This document shows positions 1 to 6,485 of a stretch of 14,190 nucleotides of DNA, piece after piece. Position numbers and translations under genes: made by a program. The stretch's first letter is position 1. Every line of letters starts with the position of its first letter. This stretch comes from Tardiphaga sp. (lineage in GTDB: Bacteria > Pseudomonadota > Alphaproteobacteria > Rhizobiales > Xanthobacteraceae). Location of the stretch: the NCBI GenBank assembly GCA_014377915.1, contig JACMOT010000626.1, positions 1-14,190 of the forward strand, written 5' to 3'. The notes under the pieces are model-generated. The model ran no database searches and was not told the origin of the DNA. It was given only the letters and a program-made list of their open reading frames with translations.

Positions 1-496
1 CGGCCAGGCGCTGGCCAGCGCCACCGCCCCACAGTCCAGCCTGTACAGGGAGGGGATGGCCTATGCGCCGCCGGCCACCGCGACCGAGCGCACGGCCGTT
101 GTCACCGCCAGCGCATCGATCCCGCGCGGCATCCGGCCGATGGCGGTGGCCCGCAACCCGATGGCCGTCAACAACATCACCACCGTGGTCGGCAAGAATA
201 CGCCGGGCCGCGCCATCACCATCTCGACACGGCTCGCCGCCGCGCCGATGCCGGACAACAATGTCTGGATGCGCGCCATGATCATTGCGCCGAGCGCAAG
301 CACCTCGATGTCATCGACCGTGCTAGGCGACAGCGATCTCACCGTGATGCGTGACCACTTCGTCAAGCCACAGACGGTGGTGTCGATGAGCTTCTCCGAC
401 GACCCGCAGCTCGGTCTGGTCAGCGACCAGTTCACCGGATCGGCCACCGGCACGCTGACGACCACGCTGTTCGTGCGCACGGCCGCGCTGCGCTAA
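1..496 (+). CDS. C-terminal part of an unrecognised protein (5' end outside window)
   Basis: The reading frame is open from base 2 to the TAA at 494-496, with no in-frame stop upstream, so this is taken as the 3' end of a longer gene. The first ATG inside (56-58) directly abuts a purine run with no usable spacing for a ribosome site, so it is unlikely to be the real start. The visible ~164 residues are rich in Ala, Thr, Met and Val. They end in a more structured-looking segment (FSDDPQLGL, then DQFTGSATG, closing with RTAALR). I do not recognise a domain with certainty. The closing segment reminds me weakly of the C-terminal extension of rhizobial DUF882 (YcbK-like, M15 peptidase-related) proteins, but this is memory only. 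The gene faces gapR tail to tail, with a palindromic repeat between them. The opposite strand is also open for 139 codons, so the coding strand itself is likely but not certain. Confidence 0.5.
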   Translation, partial: GQALASATAPQSSLYREGMAYAPPATATERTAVVTASASIPRGIRPMAVARNPMAVNNITTVVGKNTPGRAITISTRLAAAPMPDNNVWMRAMIIAPSASTSMSSTVLGDSDLTVMRDHFVKPQTVVSMSFSDDPQLGLVSDQFTGSATGTLTTTLFVRTAALR

Positions 497-534
497 ACGC
501 GCGCGATTGCATTTTAAATTTGAGTTGGTTCGAC

Positions 535-704
535 TTTCTTCCTTCTCCCCTCGTGGGAGAAGGTGGCACGGGCGAAATCCGTGACGGATGAGGGGTAGTC
601 GTAAGTCCGGGAGCTTGCGGTATCCCTCACCCGGCCGCGCTGACGCGCGTCTACCCTCTCCCGGCCAGCGAAGCTTCGCTTTGCGCGGGGGGAGAGGGAA
701 GAAA
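535..704. repeat. 170-bp palindromic intergenic repeat with terminal inverted repeats
   Basis: The ends 535-550 (TTTCTTCCTTCTCCCC) and 689-704 (GGGGAGAGGGAAGAAA) are inverted repeats matching at 15 of 16 positions. Nested inside are a perfect 9-bp hairpin (541-549 with 555-563), a CGCGC/GCGCG hairpin (636-649), CCCTCTCCC/GGGAGAGGG (654-662 with 690-698) and a perfect 14-bp palindrome AGCGAAGCTTCGCT (667-680). It fills the gap between two convergent genes. It resembles the REP/MITE-like intergenic repeats abundant in Bradyrhizobium-type genomes. A role as bidirectional terminator or mRNA 3'-end stabiliser is inferred. Confidence 0.75.
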
Positions 705-741
705 CAGCGCACCCTTGCTAAGGTCGCGGCTTTACGCAGCC

Positions 742-1017
742 TTACAGCATGCCGAGGGCCTGCAGATAGGTATCCAGGATGGTTTCCTGCTCGGCGCGCT
801 CGTTGGCGTCCTGCTTGCGCATGCGGATGATGGTGCGCAGGGCCTTGACGTCGTAGCCATTGCCCTTGGCTTCGCCATAGACATCCTTGATGTCGTCGGA
901 GATCGTCTTCTTTTCTTCTTCCAGACGCTCGATACGCTCGACGATGGCCTTGAGCTGGTCTTTGGCGAAAGAATGGGTCGCCTGGTCGTCCAGCACGGAC
1001 GCTGCTGAGGTGGCCAT
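742..1017 (-). CDS. gapR: GapR family (DUF2312) nucleoid-associated DNA-binding protein
   Basis: The 91-residue protein matches the GapR/DUF2312 family along its whole length. A short variable N-terminus is followed by a long charged coiled coil (about residues 18-45, with [10 protein letters not shown]) and the family segment [17 protein letters not shown]. In Caulobacter, GapR is an essential nucleoid protein that clamps overtwisted, AT-rich DNA ahead of replication forks and transcription and stimulates topoisomerases. That role is transferred here by homology. The ATG at 1015-1017 has a good ribosome site (CAGGAG, 7 bases upstream). The gene stands alone on the minus strand, about 200 bp downstream of a DUF1244 gene, and its 3' end abuts a palindromic repeat. 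The upstream region holds a CtrA-like box and GANTC sites (separate entry). Identification is secure; function in this organism is inferred. Confidence 0.93.
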   Translation of the reverse strand: MATSAASVLDDQATHSFAKDQLKAIVERIERLEEEKKTISDDIKDVYGEAKGNGYDVKALRTIIRMRKQDANERAEQETILDTYLQALGML

Positions 1018-1088
1018 CGGAAACTCCTGATAAAATGATGCGGAAAGGCGGGGACAGACCCGCGAGCGGGGTCGGTCTTTCGAAACGA

Positions 1089-1177
1089 CACTCTTGAGTG
1101 AGGCGACTCACGTCAAGGCGCCTTCACCGACATCCACAGCACCCCCGGAATAATACGCGGTTAATGCCACCTGAATC
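1089..1177 (-). promoter_or_regulatory. Putative cell-cycle control region upstream of gapR
   Basis: Bases 1150-1164 read ATAA-N7-TTAA, one mismatch from the alphaproteobacterial CtrA box TTAA-N7-TTAA. Two GANTC sites (CcrM methylation motif) lie at 1105-1109 and 1173-1177. Between them and gapR are overlapping short palindromes, CACTC-TT-GAGTG (1089-1100) and TGAGT-N6-ACTCA (1095-1110). On the minus strand TATTAT, within the CtrA-like box, could serve as a -10, but no good -35 is visible. The motifs are seen directly; their use is inferred, and a box with one mismatch can occur by chance. Confidence 0.3.
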
Positions 1178-1216
1178 GCGATGCCGCTTGACCGATGCAA
1201 GCCGGCGTCGCCGCCC

Positions 1217-1519
<303 letters not shown>

Positions 1520-1684
1520 GCTCGGTCTCGCTGTTGCGCCACGATCCGTCTAACATGGGCGCTGTGACCAATTTTGCCAAACTGCGGGCGCGACAGCGCC
1601 ACGCCCGTGAAACGTGACTTCGCGACGGTTGACAGCTCCGACGGGCCACGCGAAATCATTCGTGAATTGAGATAGCTTCGCCGA

Positions 1685-2272
1685 ATGATCACGATCTATG
1701 GCCGCCGCCGCCGGTTTCAACGCGCTACCCTGGCCATTCTGTTGCCGGCGCTGGTGCTGGCCCTGACGTGTCTGTGGGCGGCGCCGGCCGCGGCCGACTT
1801 CCGGCTGTGCAACAACACCTCGAGCCGGGTTGGCATTGCGCTGGGCTACAAGGATGCCGAGGGCTGGACTACCGAGGGCTGGTGGAACGTATCGTCGCGC
1901 GCCTGCGAGACGCTGCTGCGCGGCACCCTGGTGGCGCGGTTCTATTATATCTACGCGCTGGATTATGACCGCGGCGGCGAATGGTCCGGCCAGGCCTTCA
2001 TGTGCTCGCGGGACAAGGAATTCACCATCAAGGGAACCGAGAATTGCCTGGCGCGCGGCTTCGACCGCACCGGCTTCTTCGAGGTCGATACCGGCGAACA
2101 GCGCGCCTGGACAGTGCAGCTCACCGAGACCAACGAGCAGCCGCCTCGCCTGCCCGGCTTGCCCGGTCCTGTCGGCCCGCCAGGCCAGGGCTTTCCCGCC
2201 ATTCCCAATGTGCCGAACGGTCCGCCACCGGGGTCGGCCTTGCCGCCCGCCACGACGCCGGGCAAGCCATGA
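1685..2272 (+). CDS. Secreted DUF1036 protein with Pro/Gly-rich tail
   Basis: The 195-residue protein starts with a basic N-terminus (RRRRF) and a hydrophobic segment (about 17-33) ending in AAPAAA, a typical Sec signal peptide, so it is probably periplasmic. The mature part matches DUF1036: FRLCNNTSSRVGIALGY, then GWTTEGWW, CETLL, DYDRGGEW, FMCSRDKEFTI and FDRTGFFEVDTG. Conserved cysteines at the strand ends may form disulfides. The family's function is unknown. The last ~40 residues are proline- and glycine-rich and include four consecutive collagen-like G-x-x triplets (158-169). Its TGA overlaps the ATG of pyk (ATGA), so the two genes are probably co-transcribed and translationally coupled. 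The DUF1036-pyk pairing recurs in related genomes as far as I recall. The ATG at 1685 lacks a strong ribosome site, but the signal peptide supports this start. Confidence 0.88.
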   Translation: MITIYGRRRRFQRATLAILLPALVLALTCLWAAPAAADFRLCNNTSSRVGIALGYKDAEGWTTEGWWNVSSRACETLLRGTLVARFYYIYALDYDRGGEWSGQAFMCSRDKEFTIKGTENCLARGFDRTGFFEVDTGEQRAWTVQLTETNEQPPRLPGLPGPVGPPGQGFPAIPNVPNGPPPGSALPPATTPGKP

Positions 2273-3705
2273 GACGGCAGCGCCGCATCAAGATCCTTGC
2301 CACGCTCGGTCCGGCCTCGTCCGACAGCGCGATGATCCGGAAGCTGTTCGAGGCCGGCGCCGACGTGTTCCGCATCAATATGAGCCACACCTCGCACGAC
2401 AAGATGCGCGAGCTGGTGAAGACCATCCGCAACGTCGAGAGCAGCTATGGCCGGCCGATCGGCATCCTGGTCGATCTGCAGGGCCCGAAGCTGCGGGTCG
2501 GCGCCTTTGCCGAAGGCGGCGTACAATTGCAGAACGGCGAGACCTTCATTCTCGACAACAATCCCGCGCCCGGCGACAGCACCCGCGTGCAGCTGCCGCA
2601 TCCGGAGATCCTGATGGCGCTCCGCTCCGGCCACGCGCTGCTGATCGATGACGGCAAGCTGCGACTGATCGTCGAGGAGGCCACGTCCGACCGCGCCGTG
2701 ACCCGGGTGGTGGTCGGCGGGCGGATTTCTGACCGCAAGGGCGTCAGCCTGCCGGATACCGACCTGCCGGTGTCGGCGATGACGCCGAAGGACCGGCTCG
2801 ATCTCGAGGCCGCGCTGGACACCGGCATCGACTGGGTGGCGCTGTCCTTCGTGCAGCGCGCCGAGGATGTCCACGAGGCCAGGCGGCTGGTGCGCGGCCG
2901 CGCCGCCATCATGTCGAAGATCGAGAAGCCGCAGGCGATTGATCGGCTCGACGACATTCTCGATGCTTCCGACGCGCTGATGGTGGCGCGTGGCGATCTC
3001 GGCGTCGAACTGCCGCTGGAGCGCGTGCCTAGCCTGCAGAAGCGCATGACCAGGATGGCGCGCCGCGCCGGCAAGCCGGTGGTGGTTGCGACGCAGATGC
3101 TGGAATCGATGATCCAGAGTCCGGTGCCGACCCGCGCCGAAGTCTCCGACGTCGCCACCGCGATCTATGAGGGCGCCGACGCCATCATGCTGTCGGCGGA
3201 ATCGGCCGCCGGCAAATTCCCGGTCGAGGCGGTGGCGACCATGAACCGGATCGGCGAGGAGGTGGAGCGCGACCCGACCTATCGCACCGTGCTGACCGCG
3301 CAGCGGCCCGATCCCGAGCCCACCGCCGGCGACGCCATCGCGGATGCGGCGCGGCAGATCGCCGAGACGCTGGAACTGTCCGCGATCATCTGCTGGACCA
3401 GTTCGGGATCGACCGCGCTGCGCGTCGCGCGCGAGCGGCCGAAGCCGCCGGTGGTGGCGATCACGCCTAACCTGACCACGGGCCGCAAACTGTCGCTGGT
3501 ATGGGGCGTGCATTGTGTCGTGGCAGAAGATGCGAAGGACCTCGACGACATGGTCGAGCGTGCCGGCCGCATCGCGTTTCGCGACGGCTTTGCCCGAGCC
3601 GGCCAGCGCATCATCATTGTCGCCGGCGTGCCGCTCGGCACCCCCGGCGCCACCAACATGGTGCGCATTGCTTTTGTGGGGCCGAAGGAAGACGGAAGCA
3701 TGTGA
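2269..3705 (+). CDS. pyk: Pyruvate kinase
   Basis: This 478-residue enzyme has the usual length for pyruvate kinase, which transfers phosphate from phosphoenolpyruvate to ADP, giving pyruvate and ATP in the last step of glycolysis. The N-terminal barrel strand KILATLGPASS (8-18) is followed by the ADP/K+ site RINMSH (R35, N37, S39) and DLQGPKLRVG. A B-domain insert (about 70-165) follows. The active-site signature MSKIEKP has the catalytic lysine K217 and metal ligand E219. Then come ARGDLGVELP (D243), T275 in VVATQMLESM, and the signature GADAIMLSAESAAGKFP. The C-terminal allosteric-type domain (about 345-478) includes CWTSSGSTALRVA. The ATG at 2269 overlaps the DUF1036 stop by 4 bp. The same frame is open further upstream, but that stretch is antisense-like filler inside the DUF1036 gene. 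Translation probably depends on coupling, since no strong ribosome site is visible. Confidence 0.97.
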   Translation: MRRQRRIKILATLGPASSDSAMIRKLFEAGADVFRINMSHTSHDKMRELVKTIRNVESSYGRPIGILVDLQGPKLRVGAFAEGGVQLQNGETFILDNNPAPGDSTRVQLPHPEILMALRSGHALLIDDGKLRLIVEEATSDRAVTRVVVGGRISDRKGVSLPDTDLPVSAMTPKDRLDLEAALDTGIDWVALSFVQRAEDVHEARRLVRGRAAIMSKIEKPQAIDRLDDILDASDALMVARGDLGVELPLERVPSLQKRMTRMARRAGKPVVVATQMLESMIQSPVPTRAEVSDVATAIYEGADAIMLSAESAAGKFPVEAVATMNRIGEEVERDPTYRTVLTAQRPDPEPTAGDAIADAARQIAETLELSAIICWTSSGSTALRVARERPKPPVVAITPNLTTGRKLSLVWGVHCVVAEDAKDLDDMVERAGRIAFRDGFARAGQRIIIVAGVPLGTPGATNMVRIAFVGPKEDGSM

Positions 3706-3710
3706 GCATT

Positions 3711-3847
3711 GTCATTCCGGGCGCGAAGGCGAGCCCGATCGAACCCGGAATCCCGAGATGTTCAAAAACAGTTCGAGGTTCCCCGCCGCTCCAATTGGAG
3801 TGGCTGAGGTTCGGGGCCGGCTGATGCCGTCCGCGCCCCGGAACGAC
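3711..3847. repeat. 137-bp REP-like palindromic repeat between pyk and osmC
   Basis: The ends GTCATTCCGGG (3711-3721) and CCCGGAACGAC (3837-3847) are inverted repeats matching at 10 of 11 positions. A second perfect inverted repeat, ATTCCGGG (3714-3721) with CCCGGAAT (3744-3751), is nested at the left end. The sequence type (GTCATTCCGGG...GAACCCGGAATC...CCCGGAACGAC) is the familiar intergenic repeat of Bradyrhizobium and Rhodopseudomonas genomes, from memory. It occupies nearly the whole 153-bp gap between the convergent pyk and osmC genes and could end transcription from both sides (inference). Confidence 0.75.
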
Positions 3848-3858
3848 AAACGTTTTGC

Positions 3859-4287
3859 TCAGCCCAGCAGCGTCGCGTCCAGCGTGATCTCGGCCCTCAG
3901 CAGCTTCGATACCGGGCAGCCGGCCTTGGCCTTCGCGGTGAGGTCATCGAACGTCGCCTGATCGGCGCCGGGGATTTTCGCCGACAGCGTCAGATGCACC
4001 TTGGTGATAGCAAAACCGTCACCTTGCTTTTCCAGCGTCACGTCGGCCTTGGTTTCCATCGATTCGGCGGTGAGCTTGGCTTCGCCGAGAATCAGCGACA
4101 GCGCCATGGTAAAGCAGGCGGCATGCGCCGCGCCGATCAGCTCTTCCGGATTGGAGCCGGGCTTGCCTTCGAATCGGCTGGCAAAACCATAGGGGTAGTC
4201 CGCGAGCGCGCCGCTCTTGGTCGAGATCGACCCGATGCCGTCCTTGATGCCGCCCTTCCATTTGGCCGATCCGAAAGTCGTGCTCAT
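3859..4287 (-). CDS. osmC: OsmC-type thiol peroxidase
   Basis: The 142-residue protein matches E. coli-type OsmC along its full length. OsmC dimers reduce organic hydroperoxides with a pair of cysteines and protect against oxidative and osmotic stress. The peroxidatic cysteine C58 lies in GAAHAACFTMALS and the resolving cysteine C124 in AGCPVSK. The conserved R38 and E49 (FEGKPGSNPEELIGAAHA) that activate the thiol are present. The N-terminal segment AKWKGGIKDG...STKSGAL and PYGFASRFEG distinguish it from the related Ohr subgroup. The start is supported by AGGAG six bases upstream of the ATG. Its 3' end faces pyk across a palindromic repeat. The alpha/beta hydrolase upstream is on the same strand 42 bp away, so co-transcription is possible, though osmC has its own clear ribosome site. 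Its cytoplasmic location follows from the lack of a signal sequence. Confidence 0.95.
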   Translation of the reverse strand: MSTTFGSAKWKGGIKDGIGSISTKSGALADYPYGFASRFEGKPGSNPEELIGAAHAACFTMALSLILGEAKLTAESMETKADVTLEKQGDGFAITKVHLTLSAKIPGADQATFDDLTAKAKAGCPVSKLLRAEITLDATLLG

Positions 4288-4329
4288 GCAAATCTCCTGG
4301 AGTGATTGAAGGTCGATGGAGAATAGATG

Positions 4330-5319
4330 TTAACGGGAAGCCGCCTTCGGTCTTGTGTCAGCGGCCGCGATCATGCGTTCGATCTCCCGGGTGACAAGAT
4401 CCGGCGCAGCGTTTTGCACCATGTGACCAACATTCGGCAGCACGAACAGTTTCGCGCCCGGGACGGTTGCGGCGAAGCGCCGCGAATGGATCTCGGGCGA
4501 CACCGTGCTGTCGGTATCGCCGGTCACGACCAGCGTCGGCACCCTGATATCGGGATAGCGCGGTGCCTGCTCGGTGATCGCCGCCTTCAGCGTCACCAGA
4601 TCCCAAGCATTGGCGAGAAATTCACGGGGCCGCAGCACCAGCGGAATGGCGCTTTGCCGCACATAGCCGTCCGGCATCTCTTGCGGCAAAAATACGGCAC
4701 GGGTGCCGGGCTCGGTGAGGAACAGGCCAAGTGGCAGCGTAATCGTATAGGCCAGCAACGGGCCGATCAGCGGCGTGGTCACGACCTCGTTGTAGAAGCC
4801 GACGCCGCCGGGCCACGGATGGGAGACGCCCGCCAGCATCACCAACCCCGACACTCGTTGCGGATAATCCAGCGCCATCAAGGCGCCGAGTCCGCCCGCC
4901 AGCGAATGCACCACCAGGATGGCGTCGCTTATGCCGAGATGGCCCAGCGCCTCGTCGATCATCCTCGCCTGCGTCGCCGGCGACGAGTTCCGCGGATCGT
5001 CGCGCGTGCTCCAGCCATGTCCGGGCCGGTCGATCAGGATGACGCGATGGTTCCTGGCCAGCATGTCGCCGAGCGGAACCCGCATGGTACCAAGATTGGA
5101 AGTGGCACCATGCACCAGCACGATCGGCGGGCCGGCGGCGTCGCGCGGACCGATGTCGACGACATGCAGCCGCGCGCCGGCGACATCAACGAACTGACCC
5201 AGCGCGGGATATTTCCGCTGCAGCAGGTAAACGCCGACCTGCGTCGCCAGCGCCAGGAACGCCAGCGCGGCGACCGAGCCTGCCACGATCATTATCACTA
5301 TCCGGGTAAATTTATGCAC
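4330..5319 (-). CDS. Membrane-anchored alpha/beta-fold hydrolase
   Basis: The 329-residue protein has one N-terminal transmembrane segment (about residues 6-32) and then an alpha/beta-hydrolase domain. Visible landmarks are the oxyanion loop VLVHGATSN (67-75), the strand VILIDRPGHGWS (93-104), the nucleophile elbow VVHSLAGG with S139, the acid GDTDSTV (D270 likely) and the catalytic H299 in LPNVGHM. The elbow departs from the usual G-x-S-x-G: it reads V-H-S-L-A, with G142 only after that. The substrate cannot be deduced; esterase or epoxide/haloalkane-type hydrolases are alternatives within the fold. The start used is GTG at 5317-5319; there is no better start before the upstream in-frame TGA. 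An ATG nine codons in (residue 10) is a possible alternative that shortens the anchor. It lies 45 bp downstream of the DUF3750 gene on the same strand, probably in one operon. Confidence 0.88.
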   Translation of the reverse strand: MHKFTRIVIMIVAGSVAALAFLALATQVGVYLLQRKYPALGQFVDVAGARLHVVDIGPRDAAGPPIVLVHGATSNLGTMRVPLGDMLARNHRVILIDRPGHGWSTRDDPRNSSPATQARMIDEALGHLGISDAILVVHSLAGGLGALMALDYPQRVSGLVMLAGVSHPWPGGVGFYNEVVTTPLIGPLLAYTITLPLGLFLTEPGTRAVFLPQEMPDGYVRQSAIPLVLRPREFLANAWDLVTLKAAITEQAPRYPDIRVPTLVVTGDTDSTVSPEIHSRRFAATVPGAKLFVLPNVGHMVQNAAPDLVTREIERMIAAADTRPKAASR

Positions 5320-5364
5320 GGCCCAGTTACGCAGCCGCGCCGGATGGGTTTCGAGCGGCAGCCT

Positions 5365-6117
5365 TCACGCGCCGACTCCAAGCCGGCCGATACCGGGCAG
5401 CTTGATCGCCGGACGGCGGATATCAACGCCGAGCACGGCACCTAGGACGTTGACCTCAACCCCTTCGACCCAGCCAATGGTGAGTCCCAGGTAACCGCCG
5501 AGCGTCGCGCGAATGCCGGTCCCCGATGGCGTCCAGCCAAACGCGTCGCCGGTCCAGGGAAAATCCTTGCCGATCGCATTTGGCGGCAATGCCACCTGCA
5601 ACTCCGGCACCGCCGACAGCACGGCGGCGACGAAGGTGTTCGAGTTCGGCCCGGGCCAGGCCCGGTAGTCGCCGTCGGCGCGCCAGGAATAGCTCGCGAT
5701 CGCAGCCTGGATTTTAGGAATCATCGCCGCTGCCCTGTCCCCATCAGCAGATGCGATCGGGGTCGGCGCTTCGCCGAACCAGCGGCCATCGGCGGCAAAG
5801 CCGTTGATCCGGATCGGCTCGCCCCATGCGGTATAATCATATCTGGTGTATCGCGCGGCGCCCTGTTCCTTGAACACCAGCCAGGTGTGAACAGCAAAGA
5901 TGCCGCGCCAGCGCACGGTGCGCGCCGCGAAGACCCGAACCAGCGCCTCCGGATGCGCGGCCGGCAGCGGCAACAGCCCGGCGCTGGAGCGGTCGGCGCG
6001 CTGCCAGTTCTCCCCGCGATCGCCGATCCAGTATTTGACCGCCGACACGGCAAGCGGGATCACGAGCAAAGCCAGCAGCACGATCACGGATTTTCTCACG
6101 GGGGGAGCCCAATACAA
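5365..6117 (-). CDS. DUF3750 family membrane-anchored protein
   Basis: This protein of about 250 residues has an N-terminal hydrophobic anchor or signal (about 9-27) followed by a domain I recognise as DUF3750. Its marks are WRGIFAVHTWLVFK, YDYTAWGEP, DYRAWPGPNSNTFVAAVL, LPPNAIGKDFP and a glycine-rich C-terminus ending IKLPGIGRLG. No function is established. The paired conserved His (in AVHTW) and the PGPNSNTF motif are reminiscent of permuted papain/NlpC-P60-like folds, but this is only a resemblance. The outermost start is a TTG (6115-6117) without a strong ribosome site. A GTG at 6097-6099 would give an N-terminus MRKSVIVLLALL that looks more natural for a signal anchor, so the true start may be 18 bases later. 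The alpha/beta hydrolase gene follows 45 bp downstream. The upstream neighbour is divergent. Confidence 0.8.
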   Translation of the reverse strand: MYWAPPVRKSVIVLLALLVIPLAVSAVKYWIGDRGENWQRADRSSAGLLPLPAAHPEALVRVFAARTVRWRGIFAVHTWLVFKEQGAARYTRYDYTAWGEPIRINGFAADGRWFGEAPTPIASADGDRAAAMIPKIQAAIASYSWRADGDYRAWPGPNSNTFVAAVLSAVPELQVALPPNAIGKDFPWTGDAFGWTPSGTGIRATLGGYLGLTIGWVEGVEVNVLGAVLGVDIRRPAIKLPGIGRLGVGA

Positions 6118-6185
6118 TTACCCGCTTCATATGGGCGTCACTTCCCGTTTCGCCACGATATGGCTTGAAGGTGCAAAAACTGGAA

Positions 6186-6203
6186 CTATCCACGCTATCC
6201 ACA
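6186..6203 (+). other. Two tandem DnaA-box-like nonamers
   Basis: Bases 6186-6194 read CTATCCACG and 6195-6203 read CTATCCACA, directly adjacent. They differ from the strict DnaA box TTATCCACA at two positions and one position respectively. They lie between the divergent DUF3750 and 59-residue-protein genes. The motifs are seen; DnaA binding is unproven, and the tandem could simply be a 9-bp direct repeat. Confidence 0.25.
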
Positions 6204-6277
6204 GGAACCACGTACCAGCTGCCGCATTGTTCCCAAATTGAGGCCCAAGAATAAACTCCTGAAACGGAGAAGTGAAA

Positions 6278-6457
6278 ATGTCCCGCGAGCCCAACGAAAC
6301 CGTGATCGATGAAATCATCGCCACCTGCAACGGCGACCTGCGCGGTGCCGTAAAGGCGCTCCTGCTGGTCAATGAGCAGTTGGAAAGCGAGCTGCGGCGA
6401 TTGCATGCCCAGCAGATGTTCGGCGCGTTACGGCCGGGCCACGCGTTGCTGAACTGA
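6278..6457 (+). CDS. Small conserved-type hypothetical protein, 59 aa
   Basis: I do not recognise a named family. The 59-residue product is acidic in its first half and almost entirely helical by eye. The core runs VIDEIIATCNGDLRGAVKALLLVNEQLESELRRL. The pattern of a helix, then C-N-G-D-L-R-x-A-V-x-A-L-L, then another helix, resembles the loop of UBA/CUE-like three-helix bundles, where a GD pair precedes an Ala/Leu helix. That similarity is inference only. The ATG at 6278 is chosen because GGAG (6266-6269) sits 8 bases before it; a GTG two codons earlier is too close to that site. A TTGTTC-N17-AATAAA promoter-like pair (6227-6255) would give a very short leader. The gene converges on the mscS-type gene with only 28 bp between stops, which leaves little room for a separate terminator. 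Confidence 0.72.
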   Translation: MSREPNETVIDEIIATCNGDLRGAVKALLLVNEQLESELRRLHAQQMFGALRPGHALLN

Positions 6458-6485
6458 TCGTTCGGGACTGACGGCCGCCAATCGG

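Noticed and set aside
61..480. 139-codon minus-strand frame opposite the first partial gene
   Set aside because: It has hydrophobic stretches but no ribosome site or family resemblance. The plus frame is open to the window edge and ends in a more protein-like segment. I kept the plus strand with reduced confidence.
541..704. Possible CRISPR or tRNA-like structure because of the stacked hairpins
   Set aside because: There are no regularly spaced direct repeats and no cloverleaf or anticodon arm; the structure is a single nested palindrome.
1981..2268. In-frame upstream extension of pyk
   Set aside because: The stretch overlaps the DUF1036 gene in another frame and shows no pyruvate kinase similarity. 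The conserved N-terminus begins right after the ATG at 2269.
1963..3513. Long open frame of 516 codons on the minus strand across pyk
   Set aside because: It lies antisense to an unmistakable pyruvate kinase; its translation is His/Arg/Gly-rich filler typical of shadow frames in high-GC DNA.
5837..6406. 189-codon minus-strand frame overlapping the DUF3750 start, containing MKRVIVLGSPREK
   Set aside because: The phase differs from DUF3750, the sequence after the first residues is Arg-rich shadow, and upstream it crosses the small plus-strand gene. A frameshifted DUF3750 N-terminus was considered, but the TTG/GTG starts explain the gene without one.
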